Shown: positions 1 through 11,470 of the stretch, piece after piece
Numbering within the stretch: the first letter of the stretch is position 1
Layout of the letters: the number at the start of each line of letters is the position of its first letter
Assembly (NCBI RefSeq): GCF_014066305.1
Contig: NW_023501139.1
Coordinates: 1-50,419, forward strand
Source: Letharia columbiana
Taxonomy: Eukaryota; Ascomycota; Lecanoromycetes; Lecanorales; Parmeliaceae
Direction: 5' to 3'
Length of the DNA stretch: 50,419 nucleotides
Program-made: the position numbers and the translations under genes
Notes under the pieces: model-generated
The model's input: the letters and a program-made list of their open reading frames with translations, nothing else
Database searches by the model: none
Told to the model about the DNA's origin: nothing

Positions 1-487
1 AATCATCGCCTTCGACGTATCCGGAGCCGTACTGGACGGCTGTGGTTCGGTTTTGGGGTGTGCCCCCTTCGTCGTACTTATCGGTGAAGGGACAGCCTTC
101 GTCGCTTGTGCACTGGGGTCCAGGGATAAAGATGTCGGAACTGCCGGTATCGAATTGTACGGTGAAGAATTGTGCAGTGATGCCGTAGCCCACTTCCATG
201 GGGCCATAATACTGCTCATCGAAATCAGGGGCCTCTACTTGATCCAGGAGGTTCTCGGTAGCCAACCTCCGTTGCAACGAAGCATTGGCGGAAGCTCCAG
301 GGGTGTTAAACCTCGAATGATACTTGTTCAACGTTTTCTGCAGTGACCTCAAGAGGGCGGGGCCGTTGACCTCGCCGGTGGAGCGAGCGAAGGTACGAGG
401 AAGTGGCAAGGCAATCTTGTTCAGAACATCTGCTTGAGGAGCTGGAGCTGCCGCGATGAGGCCGGCCAGAAACAGAAATGCGAGCAT
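1..487 (-). CDS. Pepsin-like aspartic protease (A1), 3' end cut by window edge
   Basis: The reading frame runs from an ATG at 487 down past base 1 without a stop or visible intron, giving 162 residues of the N-terminal half. A hydrophobic signal peptide (MLAFLFLAGLIAAAPAP) opens the protein, followed by a propeptide of about 75 residues. The first catalytic aspartate lies in the motif FDTGSSDIF, preceded by YYGPMEVGYG, the usual N-terminal hairpin of A1 proteases. In this family two aspartates hydrolyse peptide bonds at acid pH; the second DTG must lie beyond the window. I infer secretion from the signal peptide. The next gene is on the opposite strand about 600 bases away, so the two share a divergent promoter region. 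It is distinct from the second A1 protease at 11.5-12.8 kb. Confidence 0.85.
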   Translation of the reverse strand, partial: MLAFLFLAGLIAAAPAPQADVLNKIALPLPRTFARSTGEVNGPALLRSLQKTLNKYHSRFNTPGASANASLQRRLATENLLDQVEAPDFDEQYYGPMEVGYGITAQFFTVQFDTGSSDIFIPGPQCTSDEGCPFTDKYDEGGTPQNRTTAVQYGSGYVEGDD

Positions 488-1081
488 TGCGCAAGGACAA
501 GACGACAGGTCAATGTTGGCGAGTCCTTCGGTCTTAAATTGCCAGGAGACCCGCATTCCAGAAGGGCGGACAGCATTCTTCGGACGCGCGGACTCGTGAT
601 GAAGTTGGGAGTTTGAGACCACAGTGCAATCCGTGAGGCAAGTGATCAAAACCTCTGCAGTTCGAGATATTGGATTTTATTCTTCCGTCGATGTAGTCTT
701 CATGCTTGAAAAAAAAAGACGCTACCCACGAGTAAGACTTGCTAAAGTTTAACCGCTAAGAAAGGAAAAGACATCCTCGTCAATGTGAAATCTCCGATAT
801 TTAGGGGTTGGTACCACTTCAACTGCTCCTTTTTGCACACCTCGCCCGCCGGCAAACTTGCAGCAGTGGGACTTCAAATTTTGATGTTTCCTCGATTCAT
901 GAATTTTGACCTATTTTCTTACCCATAGTCAAACTTGACAGAGCCGCAGATCGACAGGATCGGCAATTTAGAGCTGACGTATGATGCTTACTGTGCAACA
1001 AAATCGCCGAATCTTGGATCGAAAGCGTTTTGAAGTCTAAAGAATTATTCGAATCTGTAAACACCTGAATCAAGTAATAAG
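488..1081. other. Divergent intergenic region
   Basis: Lies between the start codons of the aspartic protease (-) and the methyltransferase (+), so it should carry both promoters. I see short A-rich and T-rich tracts around 710-720 and no convincing open frame or repeat. Confidence 0.5.
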
Positions 1082-2135
1082 ATGTCGAACAATATCGTGA
1101 TGCCATCTGAGGAAAGTACGTTCAAATCATATACCCCGGCATTGGCCAAAGCCTACGCAGCTAGTCGAGGATCCTACCATGAGAACCTGTTCAAGGTCAT
1201 ACTCGATAATCACAGATCAACTGGAGGAGCCATGCAAGTCCTATTAGACGTGGGCTGTGGTCCTGGCAACTCGACAAGGCCGTTGGCCAGGCACTTTGGC
1301 AGCGCTTTTGGCATCGACCCAAGCCCAGAGATGATCAACACCGCGAAGAATTTCAGCGCCGAGTCCCCGGAAGAAACAGCCAGTGGCAAGAATATAACCT
1401 TCTGTGTCGGCAGGGCAGAGGACATGAATGGTCCGTTTCGAAAGCCGGGGCAAGGGGTAGATCTTTTGACGTCCGGGATGGCGGTACGTGTGGTATTTGC
1501 GAACAAGCGCCACCGTCTTAATGTCGTCTAGGTACATTGGTTCGACATGCCACGATTCTGGTCTTCTGCTGCTGCTTGCCTCAAGCCCGGTGCCACCGTA
1601 GCTTTGTGGACAGCACCTTCACGGTATTGCCGTAGGTCTTTCTTCTACGAATTTGATACGCTTCCCTTGATTGCACCGACCTGACCGAGCAGATCCCTCC
1701 ACTCCAAACGCTGCCAAGGTTCAGGAGGCAATGTCCCGTCTAGAGCGCGAGAACCTGGCTTCGTACGAGCTGCCAGGCAACCGCCTCGCCCGTGACTCTT
1801 ATGACCACCTTCTTCTTCCATGGAATTGCATTCCTCCCGTCGACGGTTTCTTAGAGAGTGGTTTCACAAGGCTCGAATGGGACCGCGATGGGAAGCTCTC
1901 TGACCCTGAACACTTCTTTCTGGGAGACAAGGCAGTCACGATCGAGAGGATGCAGGAGATGTTGAGTACTTCTAGTATGGTGACAAGATGGAGAGAGACG
2001 CATCCTCAACTGGCTGGAACCGAACACGACGTTGTGGTGAAGATGGCGCGGGAGATGAGGGAGACTCTGGGAGGGGAAGAGTTGGTCATTGGCCGGAGCT
2101 GCGTGTTACTCTTGTTTAAAAAGACCGGCGTATAG
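1082..2135 (+). CDS. Class I SAM-dependent methyltransferase, TMT1 (trans-aconitate methyltransferase)-like
   Basis: Three exons: 1082-1483, 1532-1631 and 1693-2135, which join to 314 residues, close to the roughly 300 usual for this family. Introns are 48 nt (GTACGT...TAG) and 61 nt (GTAGGT...CAG). Motif I (LLDVGCGPGNS) is at residues about 54-64 and binds S-adenosylmethionine; GIDPSPEMI follows as motif II. The spliced joints restore AVHWFDMPRFW and HPSTPNAAKVQ, both typical of fungal TMT1-like proteins, which supports the splice sites. The family methylates small carboxylic acids such as trans-aconitate; the substrate here is not readable from sequence. No targeting signal is seen, so it is probably cytosolic. 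Confidence 0.85.
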
Positions 2136-2841
2136 ATTGTATAAGCATACTTTCTTCCTAACAACACCTGCAAATTTGTATGCGCAACGACACCGAAGGC
2201 AAGTACACCACATTCGACGTCAATAATGACTTCCAAAATAGGCCCCGGAGTATCGCATATACATACAGACTTATCAACAATAAAGAATAGAAGCGAGTCA
2301 TTAATAGTTGTTGTCGCAGAGTACTCGAAATTCGGCCTTCAAGTTGGCAATTTTTCGAAACCCCATATACATCTCGCTCATTCTCAGAGATATACTCTTG
2401 AAAAGTAGTATATTCGATAGAGAATATGTGAGAGTATAAGCCTGTGCGATATTATGATAGTTTAGAAAAAAGTTAACGCAAAAATTTGTTATGGGGCGTT
2501 CGCAGACGTGCCACCCCGAAGGCTGCGAAGTCAGCGAATTAACCCAAAGGGGCTTAGCGGTCTTGGCACGTCTGAGGGACTGAGGCAAGTGGTGGCGGCA
2601 TGGTTTGTATAGGCTTAGTCAGCAAAATTCGTTCGTTGTCGGTGGTAACGAACTCCTCCTTTGCTCTCCTCTCCACCCTCTCGACTGGTACTTCCACTTT
2701 CTGGACGTCTTCCTTGCCGTGGGCGCTGCCCATTTGCGCGCTACTGCCACTCCGAAATCGGCGGTTCGCGCAGTCTACAGGAACAGAGACGTTTGGATAG
2801 GAGCACACTGGCGCAAACGCATTCTTTGGGGCGTCGCAACG
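2136..2841. other. Intergenic region
   Basis: Holds the 3' end of the methyltransferase and the likely promoter and leader of the next gene. The open frame of the next gene continues upstream of its ATG to about 2605, but with no ATG in that stretch and no family-like sequence, so I treat it as leader. Nothing else seen. Confidence 0.4.
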
Positions 2842-3615
2842 ATGACTTCCGACGAAAAGCTCACCCTCGTCCAGGCAATCATCGAGACCACAGACAAGCA
2901 TGACTTCGTATCTCCCCAGCTGTTCGCTGACTCTGCTTCCCAACGAGAAAGACAAGAGGTGGAAGCCGCCCGGACATATATCCTTCAGCAAGCCTTTCCT
3001 ACCATCCAGACCCTTACGCCCCTGTGTAACACGAAAGCTCTGAGCTACACAATACGGCTAGATACGGTTGGTAGCTTCCTGAAGCCGCAGCCTCACATGC
3101 TCATCACCCAAGATCCGGGAGGCCTCCACGTTGCGGAAGTCGATTTCCATACCCACGGCTACGACACTACAATCGTTTACAAGGACGCCGGCATCAGCCA
3201 GAGACTTGCTTTACAAAATCTACAAGAACAGAACTTCGAATGTTTGATCAATGGCAAGCCACATCTGTGGCACCCTCTTGGTCCTAGTAAAAGCGTATTT
3301 GAGTTGACAGAGGAAGCAAAAAAGAGGGTCGCGCTGTTCGTATACGCGGAGGGTATGGCTCAAAGAACAGGCTCTACTTCGGCCAATGGTATGCCTGTCC
3401 AGGAACAAAAGATAGGAGAAGTGCACGTCATGGAAGACTTCTTGCATGAGCCAGTCGCACTGCAGCAGACACTTTTCTCCGCTATTGTGGTCGTTGAGCA
3501 AGCAAAGAGGAGGGCGACTAGTATAGCGAGCTGGGTGCCTCCTCCGGCAAGCAAAACACATTTTCCAGGACGGCGCCGAAGTAGACAGGATGGTAATATT
3601 ACTGGGAAAGGCTAA
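2842..3615 (+). CDS. Tubby C-terminal-like fold protein (hypothetical)
   Basis: A single exon of 257 residues starting at the first ATG of the frame (MTSDEKLTLV). The C-terminal two thirds read like fungal tubby/LURP-type small domains: alternating hydrophobic strands (YTIRLDTVGSFL, FHTHGYDTTIVYKDAG, FECLINGKPHLWHP, FELTEEAKKRVALFVYAE), a GEVHVME strand, and a final helix with a basic run (FSAIVVVEQAKRRATSIASW). That ending is common in fungal tubby-like proteins, where a long helix threads the beta barrel. The family binds membranes or phosphoinositides in some organisms, but no function is established for this type. The call is by overall pattern, not by a diagnostic motif, so it could be another small beta-barrel family. 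Confidence 0.6.
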   Translation: MTSDEKLTLVQAIIETTDKHDFVSPQLFADSASQRERQEVEAARTYILQQAFPTIQTLTPLCNTKALSYTIRLDTVGSFLKPQPHMLITQDPGGLHVAEVDFHTHGYDTTIVYKDAGISQRLALQNLQEQNFECLINGKPHLWHPLGPSKSVFELTEEAKKRVALFVYAEGMAQRTGSTSANGMPVQEQKIGEVHVMEDFLHEPVALQQTLFSAIVVVEQAKRRATSIASWVPPPASKTHFPGRRRSRQDGNITGKG

Positions 3616-5749
3616 AAGCGTGGTTCCAAACCTCCGGGATATATTATATCCTATTGCCAGATCAGAAGCTCGGTCCTCAAACCGCAGAGGACGACGGCAC
3701 TGCACGGGAAGTCTCCCATGAAGCCCACATTTTTCGCTCTCAAAGATCCACAAGACTCATGCCACTGGGCAATCTACCCATCAACCATTCAGATGTTCTT
3801 CCCCCAAATCCCAGAAGTCAGACATTGCACCGGAATTTTACCCACACTCCGCGGCCATATCACTGGAAAATAGGCATGGAGGTGTCATATATGGTTTGAT
3901 TTGGGATTTCGTTTGCTAATTTATTGATACCCATGGGTTCGAAACCGCTTCTTGTTTCACAATGTACAGTCTTCACCCTAAGTCGTTGCTGTGTTTTTGG
4001 GCTCGTTGAAGTGTGCACATCATTCTGGAAGACTTTCATGTTGCCTTCGCACGTAGTATACGCTCCCACGAAACCCTTGGTACAGCAAAATCGCAAAGCG
4101 CTCTGTTGCTCAGATATTTGTCGCGTGAGCGCATCAGCCTGCCAGCTACTCGTATTCCAGGCTAACGATGTTACCTGTCGCACTCCTGAAACACTTGCTC
4201 GTGCCATGCGGCGTCGGGACTCCAGCATGCAGGCTTGCAGAACCATCATGACCCAGAATCCTGGATTTCCTATCATTTCGATGATGTGCCTGAGATTCAG
4301 TGAACGAATGTGCTGATCTGCTCAAAATTTTCAGGAAAGTAATGTGTGCAGGAATCCTGATAAGCACTACTGACTAGCTTGCTTAACAAATAACCCTAAC
4401 AATATATCATTGGGGCAGGAACAAAGCTGGCGGTTGGCGGCATCTCCGACTGGCTATCATCATTGACTATTATTGGCCTTTTTGTTTCATCTCCCAGTCC
4501 AAAAGCTGCTGAGGCTGCGGGAAGATTGTTATCGAACTTATTAATCTACAAAGCGTTTTCGCTTAGATTTCGCTTCGGATGGCTTACTTAATATGGGTGA
4601 TGGTGGTGGCGCATGTGCTCTGAGTGGTCACACTTCAACGTACCACGCCCCTTTTCGTTCCACAGGATCCAAGATCAAATTAATGTCGTTGGATGTCGAC
4701 GAAGCGTCTGGCCCTACCCGGTCAAAAAATAATTATCTGCTGAGCTAAGAACAGGTTGAGCCTAAAGAGGGGAAAATACCACCGAGGGCGGAGTGTGTTT
4801 TCCCCCTATCATCTATCATTCATGCAATATCTATCTGTTTGAGGTCTACGCGCTGTAGCCTCCGCCTTATCATGCTTGCTGTGACTACGGCCGATGCATC
4901 ACCATAACATGTATCCCTTGCTGACAATTTGTCCACATTCACACGAGTCGAGATACTTGACCAATTATCTGGAAGGCCCCTTGCTACGCAGACCTGCTGC
5001 TGGTAGTAAACATGACTGGGCATTATTCAATAGCTTTGAGAAGATCTTCCGAGAGCTGAGGACCCGGGAATTGCGTGCGCCTGGATCAGGCTTTGATCTT
5101 CGCCATACGTACGCACTGGATGCGCATCATGACAGTTCATTTCATTCTATAGTACTCACATGCCGCAGCTGACTCGGTACCTATTCCTTGTACTTGGCTG
5201 GCTTTTCTCCTTCCCAGTGCAAATATTACGAAGGACTGTCATACCAACAAATACCTCCGGTATGTCAGATGAGTGTAAGATCATATCCTTTCGTAATGGG
5301 CACAGTCTATACAACCACAGCCACATTATCAGCGTTGTCTGGACCCAATCGTTCTCCTCGAGCAAACGGGCTGGCGGAAATTGATCGTTGATGCCTCAAG
5401 TGCTGATGAACTTGAAACATCTCTCAAGTAAGACCAGGCCTCGGGGCCGGCTGTCTTCGTATACCAGACCAGCAAGATTGGTCCTAACCATCGGGCTAAG
5501 TAGGATTCCTCTTTCATTGCTTCTTGTTGGATGGGGCGAAGTACTCCCTTGGGCTGTTGGCAATCTCTGCACGTGTAAGCATGGACGGACATAAATATCC
5601 TGATGGGAGTTACGTACTTGCTCAATTATCAAGTAGCATTCCTTACCTCTTAGTGCCTTTGAACAACTCTTCTCATAGCTTATTCTTTCCCCACAACACA
5701 CTGTTTGAAGGACCACCCACGCTCTCTACACACCCATTCAGTCTACAAC
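3616..5749. other. Long intergenic region
   Basis: About 2.1 kb without a gene I can support. Several open frames of 60-140 codons overlap on both strands, but none has family-like sequence, consistent codon use or usable splice sites. It contains the promoter of the secreted protein gene that starts at 5750. Confidence 0.4.
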
Positions 5750-7390
5750 ATGCTGCGCTCTATAGTAGCACCATCAAGCCTAATACTCCTGGCAGTTCTC
5801 CCCTACGCCAATGCTCTACCCACCTTGACTCCAGGAGTGCCAATTGAGGGAGGCTCCAATGGTGGTGTGGTCGACACATCTTTCGAGAACATTCAATGCT
5901 CCAGTAGCATCACAGGAACATCATCAAGCCAACAGGATCGCTGGACGGCTGCCCAAGGAGACATCGCTTTGTCGACACTGGGCCGCGAGTTCACATTCAA
6001 CCTTGCGGTACGAACGCAGGCACAGGGTCGTTACGACAACTTTGCATCTATCTTCTTCAGTGGTCCAGCAGGCGCAAACTTGAATTGCGGCATTGAGGAC
6101 AGCGACTGTGGGACTGGACCTCCTATTGTGTCGGGCGGCTGCCCAGGCATGTACGCAGCTGGCTGGGAAATCCTGACCTCTTTTACTTCGCTTGATCACG
6201 TGAGTAGCCATGCCCCCGCGTCAACGACCACATCATCTAACCTGTGGTTGCCAGGTCATGAACAATCTCGCAACGTCTTTCGGGACGGCTCTCAATGCAC
6301 TCAACATCGCTCAAGCTACAAGCGATTTCTTCCCTAGCCAGGCTTCGGTTTTCGCTGATAAAGAGATTGTGAGCGCCGTCGCCGGCATTTTAGGACTCAT
6401 TGGGGGTCTAGTGGGGCTGGGCGAAGAAACAGCTCTCACTGGTGCCTTGATCGGTGGTATATCAGGAGGAGCATTAGGCTTTGCTGGGACAGCCCTCGGA
6501 GCTCCTCCGGCTACGCCCGGCAATTTGACCACTGCCTACAGCCAAATCCATGATACCACCCTCAAGGCGTACAACGATTTCGCAGAAGCCATCTTTACGA
6601 AGGGATTTGTTGATAGCACAGATGTCACAATGGGCTCACTTATGGCGAATGGCGCACTTTTGGTCGAGCCTGACTTCAATGCTCAGATTGTGACGGTGGA
6701 GTTCCAGAAGTCTGTTTATGCACAGCTTGCGGTTGCCGCTTGGGCACAAACGACGGGATTGACTCCATTCATCACGTATGTTCTTTCTCGGAATCCTATG
6801 ATCAACCATCGACTGACCTGTCCTGCAGCTGGGACGACGCGGATTGCGATAATGTCGCTGCGCTCTACATGAAGCAACCGACCAACGTGCCAGGCGCTGT
6901 GGTATCTGCAGACTTCAGCCAAGTCAACGCCACCATCAGCGGCCGCTGCTACTACCTTCTTGGGGCTCAGACGATAGATGGATGCAGCGGCCCCACGGAC
7001 AAACGCAGTCTGGACAAACGAGCCTTGGTGCCAGGTGGAACCCAAAACCCTCAACCGGACAGTGGTACCCCCGGCTCCGTTGGCTCCAGATCCTCTTGCT
7101 GGAAGATCGATGTCCTACCCGGCGGCACCAATGATGTGCTCGACGGTACCGCATACCACGGCCTCCTCGTCGCGGATTTCTTAACGGGCGCAGTGGCGGG
7201 ATGGACGGCCAACGGTGACACCAACGGATATCCTCCCATTTCGCCAAGCACGAGTTACCCACAGAGTATACAGGATGCGGGGTTCATAACGCAGATTCCG
7301 GTCTGCGATTATCGGCCAATCAATGGACAAGCGAGCAAGGCTGCGGGGAAGAACTGCCCAGATCTGACCGCCACAGCTACAGCATCGTGA
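5750..7390 (+). CDS. Secreted hypothetical protein, glycine-rich hydrophobic core and Kex2 sites
   Basis: Exons 5750-6199, 6255-6775 and 6829-7390 give 510 residues. Introns are 55 nt (GTGAGT...CAG, phase 0) and 53 nt (GTATGT...CAG). The protein starts with a signal peptide (MLRSIVAPSSLILLAVLPYANA). A cysteine-containing N-terminal part is followed by a Gly/Ala-rich hydrophobic stretch at about residues 190-232 (GILGLIGGLVGLG, GALIGGISGGALGF), then a helix-rich middle and a C-terminal domain with CSW-like, CYYLLG and CWKIDVLPGG segments. Two dibasic sites near residues 382-388 (TDKRSLDKRA) look like Kex2 processing sites. I do not recognise a named family. The glycine-rich stretch resembles membrane-active or channel-lining helices, but that is only an impression. 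Confidence 0.75.
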
Positions 7391-7885
7391 ATTGAATTAT
7401 GCCGGGTTTCTGCTTGTAACGTCTTGGCTTGCATTTGTGGACTCGTTGTTTGGGCGGATGACCGGTGCAAATGAATACTTATCGCGCATCCATGTTCCTT
7501 GATTGACATGATTTGTTTGAGTAGTCAAGATTTACCACTGAAATATTGTACACCTCGTTTCTAGCTTACTTTACTCTGGCCATACTGTAGCTCCATCCCA
7601 CCTCAAAGCGAGCCATCAAAGGCTAGACCTAGAGCGTCATGGCTTACATATTGATGACGAAGCAAGCCGATCTTCTCTCCACCAATCGGACCACGGGAGG
7701 AGGAGGACCCTGGCAGATCATTGCTCGAGGTCTCCCTCACATGATTATGAATCATTGACTGTCACGTATTTGACATTTATTACATCTTATACATCTTGTA
7801 CATCTCTCACTTAGAACATCACTTGTATACATCAAGCCGAGTTACTTCTATAACCTTCTTTATCTAATATACCTAATCCACAGAC
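7391..7885. other. Intergenic region
   Basis: 3' flank of the secreted protein gene and 5' flank of the hydrolase gene. Contains a run of TTATACATCTTGTACATCTC-type short repeats near 7785-7810, just upstream of the next start. No gene seen. Confidence 0.4.
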
Positions 7886-8950
7886 ATGGCGAAGCAGTCA
7901 GGCAAATCCTTCCGCTCGTACGTCCAGGCCTTCTCTAGTTCTCTTCAACCCCAAGTGTTGCGCCTTCGACCTGTCTTGCAACTATCCACATCCCCTGTAA
8001 ACACGTCTTCAAGTTCCCTTCTCGGCGGGCAGTAACACTGATGCCCATTTCTCGCTCCTCTCCAGCTTCCTCGGCGTCGAACCTTCAAAGCCCACCACCA
8101 AAGACAGCGTCCTCGTGATCGTCGATGCCCAAAACGAATATGATCACGGCCTCCTCGCCATCTCGGATGTCAAATCATCTCGTGCGATCATCGGCGATGT
8201 GCTGAAGAAATACCGAGATGCGAATGGAGATGTGGTGAGCTTTCGAGCTATCTTGTTCTTCCCTCCTCCCAATGAAAACCCTTCCTCTTTTCCCAAATGC
8301 CAAACAGCCATATCTGAACATGTTTCAGGTACACGTCCGACACAGCACACCCGACGGCGCTCCTCTGTTCACCCCGAAAACCGAACTGGCCGAAGAATTC
8401 GAAGAACTGACCCAGGGCGCCGGTGCCTCGGAGAAAGTAGTCCACAAGCAGCATCCCAGCTCCTTCACCGGCACAGATCTGCACGAGCATCTGGACAAGT
8501 TGGGCAAGAAGAAGATCGTCCTGGCTGGTATCATCTCCTCATAGCTACCTACTCCACTCCCCTTCGCACCAGAGCTGACGGGTGCGATCAGGATACATGG
8601 TGCGCCATATCTTCCCCCCTACTTTGACGGATCCTCCCGTCCTGTTGGTCCTCTGACATCCATTCACCCATCGCAGGCCCACGTCTGCATCTCCAACACC
8701 TCGCGCGCGGGCGCGGAGCTCGGCTACGACGTCTCGGTCCTCGCCGACGGCATCGGCGATCGCGACATCCCGGGTGCTTCGGCGAAGCAATTGGTCGATG
8801 TGAGCTACATCTCTCCTCTCCTCTCCTCTCCTCGCCTCCGATATTCCTTGCTTGTGCTGGGGCCGTGCTTACAGGCCACGATTATCATAGACTACGCTGG
8901 CGGAACTGGGGGATGTTTCGGCTACCGTCATCCACAGCGAGGACTTGTGA
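7886..8950 (+). CDS. Isochorismatase-fold cysteine hydrolase with an 8-nt microexon
   Basis: Six exons: 7886-7917, 8066-8234, 8329-8527, 8592-8599, 8677-8799 and 8891-8950, joining to 196 residues, the usual size of the family. The catalytic triad is visible: Asp31 in VIVDAQNEY, Lys107 in VHKQHPSSF and Cys140 in [11 protein letters not shown]. The fourth exon is only eight bases (gatacatg). It supplies Gly-Tyr-Met just before AHVC and restores the family pattern VLAGYMAHVC; without it the frame breaks. The last exon encodes [19 protein letters not shown], a typical family C-terminus. Members hydrolyse isochorismate, nicotinamide or other amides; the substrate here is unknown. No signal peptide is seen, so it is probably cytosolic. 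Unusually intron-rich compared with its neighbours. Confidence 0.85.
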
Positions 8951-9864
8951 GCCTGACGGAGGGCCAGGGGTTATTGACCCTGCTTGCCTTGGTCGTTGGA
9001 AGCATATGCGCCGCTCGCTGCTGTGTCAATTGGAGGAATTTTCATTCAAAAGTCCGAATATCTATCGAAATCTGTAGGAAGTAATCAACGACTTGATGTA
9101 TCGAGGAATGTACACCGGAACCCCGACAACTGGGTCTTTTCCCTCCAAAAGCCCGCCTCCGTACAACCCACCCCTTTCGCGCACGATGCAACAAACCACC
9201 GTGTAATGCCAGGGCACCGAGCAACCACCACCCCACCCCCCCCCTTTCCCCCAGCTACATCCGCAGCACAATCACTCATACACCCAACCCCTTCAATACC
9301 AACCGGCCCCGTTACCTCCAACCCACCCATCTCCTCCCTTAGTCCGTGGCTTGCTTGCTTGCTTGCTTGCTTGCGAAGTCAACAGCTACGTAGCGACATT
9401 TCTTAAATCCATCAAGACAGATAGATACCCTCGTTGGCGTGGGATGTGCTGAGTGCGTGGCACGCTGACTAACTTCTGCGGAGGATCCGTCATGGATCCT
9501 GCCCTGCTGGAGAGGAATGGATGGGTTGACGAGGCGGTGGGGGTCGTGCTGATGTGTGTGTTGTGATGGCGGGTTGCGGGGTTGACACGTGTGATTGGTC
9601 GATGGGTGTTTAGAGTGTTGAGATTTTTGATATTGGGAGGAGGGGGGGGGGAAGGTTGTGCAGACAGGCGTCGTTTAGGGAAGAGTGGGGGAGTGTGTAG
9701 ACATGTATCTTTTGGGGAAGAGTGCGGATAGATGTATAGATGCATTCTTTAGGGAAGAGTGGAGATGTGCGTACGCAATGCCTCGGTCATCGAATCCCGG
9801 GATTACAGTTATTTTACTCGAGCGTTGATCGTTTTTGGATATGGGAGTCTTTTATCACAACGAC
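8951..9864. other. Intergenic low-complexity region
   Basis: No gene. Contains a C-rich stretch near 9225-9260, a (GCTT)n microsatellite at 9349-9374, a G tract near 9640, and about three loose copies of a TTAGGGAAGAGTG-type motif between 9670 and 9765. Confidence 0.5.
9349..9374. repeat. (GCTT)n microsatellite
   Basis: About six perfect copies of the tetranucleotide GCTT. Confidence 0.9.
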
Positions 9865-9865
9865 A

Positions 9866-10070
9866 GTCTTCCCCAACACAAGACTCTTTCCCAACATGGG
9901 ACTCTTCCCCCAACAGGATAATGTTCCCGAACATGAGACTCTTCCCCGACACGGGACTCTTTTTCAATATGAGACCCTTCCCCAACACGAGAGTATTCCC
10001 CAATATGAAAACCTTCCCCAACATGAGCATCTTCCCCAACATAGAGAATCTTCCCCAACATGAGGATCTT
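9866..10070. repeat. 18-bp minisatellite, about 11 degenerate copies
   Basis: Unit is close to ACATGAGACTCTTCCCCA. Copies differ by substitutions and a few one-base indels. The period of 18 keeps open frames alive by chance on both strands (for example repeated LPQHE-like peptides), which I read as an artefact of the repeat rather than a protein. Confidence 0.85.
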
Positions 10071-10818
10071 ACCACAAGAGATGAAGCGCAAAAAATACAT
10101 AATAACAAACACATTAAGTATCACTCACAATCCCATAAGCTGCTATAAAACGCACAGTGAAACCCCACCCCCTTTCTCATTTTTGCCATCTCGAATCCCA
10201 TCGCCGAGGACAATATTGATGTATAATGGAAATATACGAAAATGTTTATGCGTAATACCTTAATTAGTGCTCGCAAACAGTGAGACCATACAGAAATAAC
10301 GCATGCACAAGTAGATATATAGATATATGATTAGACATATCCAACACTAAGGTAGCTAAGACCTTTCTGGACATACAAATAGCCCAAAAAAAACCCCCCA
10401 GCGCTAGAAAAACTCCGATGTCTGAGCGACATGCCCTGGAGTGAAAATGAAGCTATATATAGGTGTGGGTGGGAGGGAGAACAATGATATGGCTCTGAAA
10501 GAGAACAATTCGAATGAAGAGCCCACTACTGGTGCAGTGGCCATACAAATAGTACTCGCCATGTCCACCTGTCTCCCTGCTATCGCATATCGCATAATGA
10601 TGGAACGGCTGATCAAACAGCCACCAACGCTATGGCCTCATAATGGACCCACTAACCCTCAGTCCCGCTGTTGCGATTAATGATGGAATTCTCCGCCTTT
10701 CTTCCTGATGTAAATCCCGTTGCTGATACCGATGTGTTGTTATAATTTAAGTATATGAAAATATATATACGTATTATCTTAATGATTAAATTATAAGATT
10801 ATAACGATTTCACTCAGA
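10071..10818. other. Intergenic AT-rich region
   Basis: No supported gene. Base composition falls to AT-rich towards 10740 where the tandem array begins; short poly-A and poly-C tracts occur near 10385-10400. Confidence 0.4.
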
Positions 10819-11178
10819 TATAAGAATCTAAGCTAAGATTAAAATTATTTTACTAAAGTATAAGAATCTAATCTAAGAGAGAGTCTACTAGCAAGTAAAT
10901 AAGGAAAAGAATAAATATATAATAAACGAAGTAAGAGGTATAAGGATCTAAGCTAAGATTAAAACGATTTCACTTAAGTATAAGGATCTGATCTGAGAGA
11001 GAGTCTGCTTGCAAGTAGATATGGAAAAGAATAGATATATAACAAACGAAGTAAGAGGTATAAGGATCTGAGCTGAGATCAAAACGATTTCACTCAAGTA
11101 TAAGGATCTGACCTGAGAGAGAGTCTGCTAGCAAGTAGACACGGAAAAGAATGGACATATAATAAACGAAGTAAGTAT
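10819..11178. repeat. Three tandem copies of a 120-bp unit
   Basis: Copies start at 10819, 10939 and 11059 with exactly 120-base spacing and begin with TATAAGGATCT-like sequence. The copies grow steadily richer in A/T from right to left. Most differences between copies 1 and 3 are G-to-A or C-to-T type (for example GGATCTGAGCTGAG in copy 3 against GAATCTAAGCTAAG in copy 1), as expected if RIP or deamination acted on a duplicated sequence. No coding potential. Confidence 0.9.
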
Positions 11179-11470
11179 TACTCACGGTCTAATAGGCTGC
11201 TACATACTCTAACGACTAATGAAATCCTCCCTTCACTTTTTGGCCACTTCAGACCCCATCGCCTACACCAATAAGGAAAGAAAAAGAGAAAAAAGAAAGA
11301 AAGAGATGCATGCAGGCGAAAATGCAAATCAACCATCGCACTCTATGCACCAACCATGCCCACCATGCCACATGAATCCTGTCCTGCTCGCCATGCCACA
11401 CTAATCCTGTCCTGCTCGCCATGCCACACAATCCTGTCCTGCTCGCCACCACATGACCCAACCGACCCAT

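Noticed and set aside
5160..5391. Short plus-strand frames upstream of the secreted protein gene
   Set aside because: Hydrophobic start in one frame and cysteines in another, but no splice arrangement or family match supports a gene.
9740..10148. Overlapping frames with repeated LPQHE or FPNM peptides
   Set aside because: Explained by the 18-bp minisatellite, which keeps several frames open at once on both strands.
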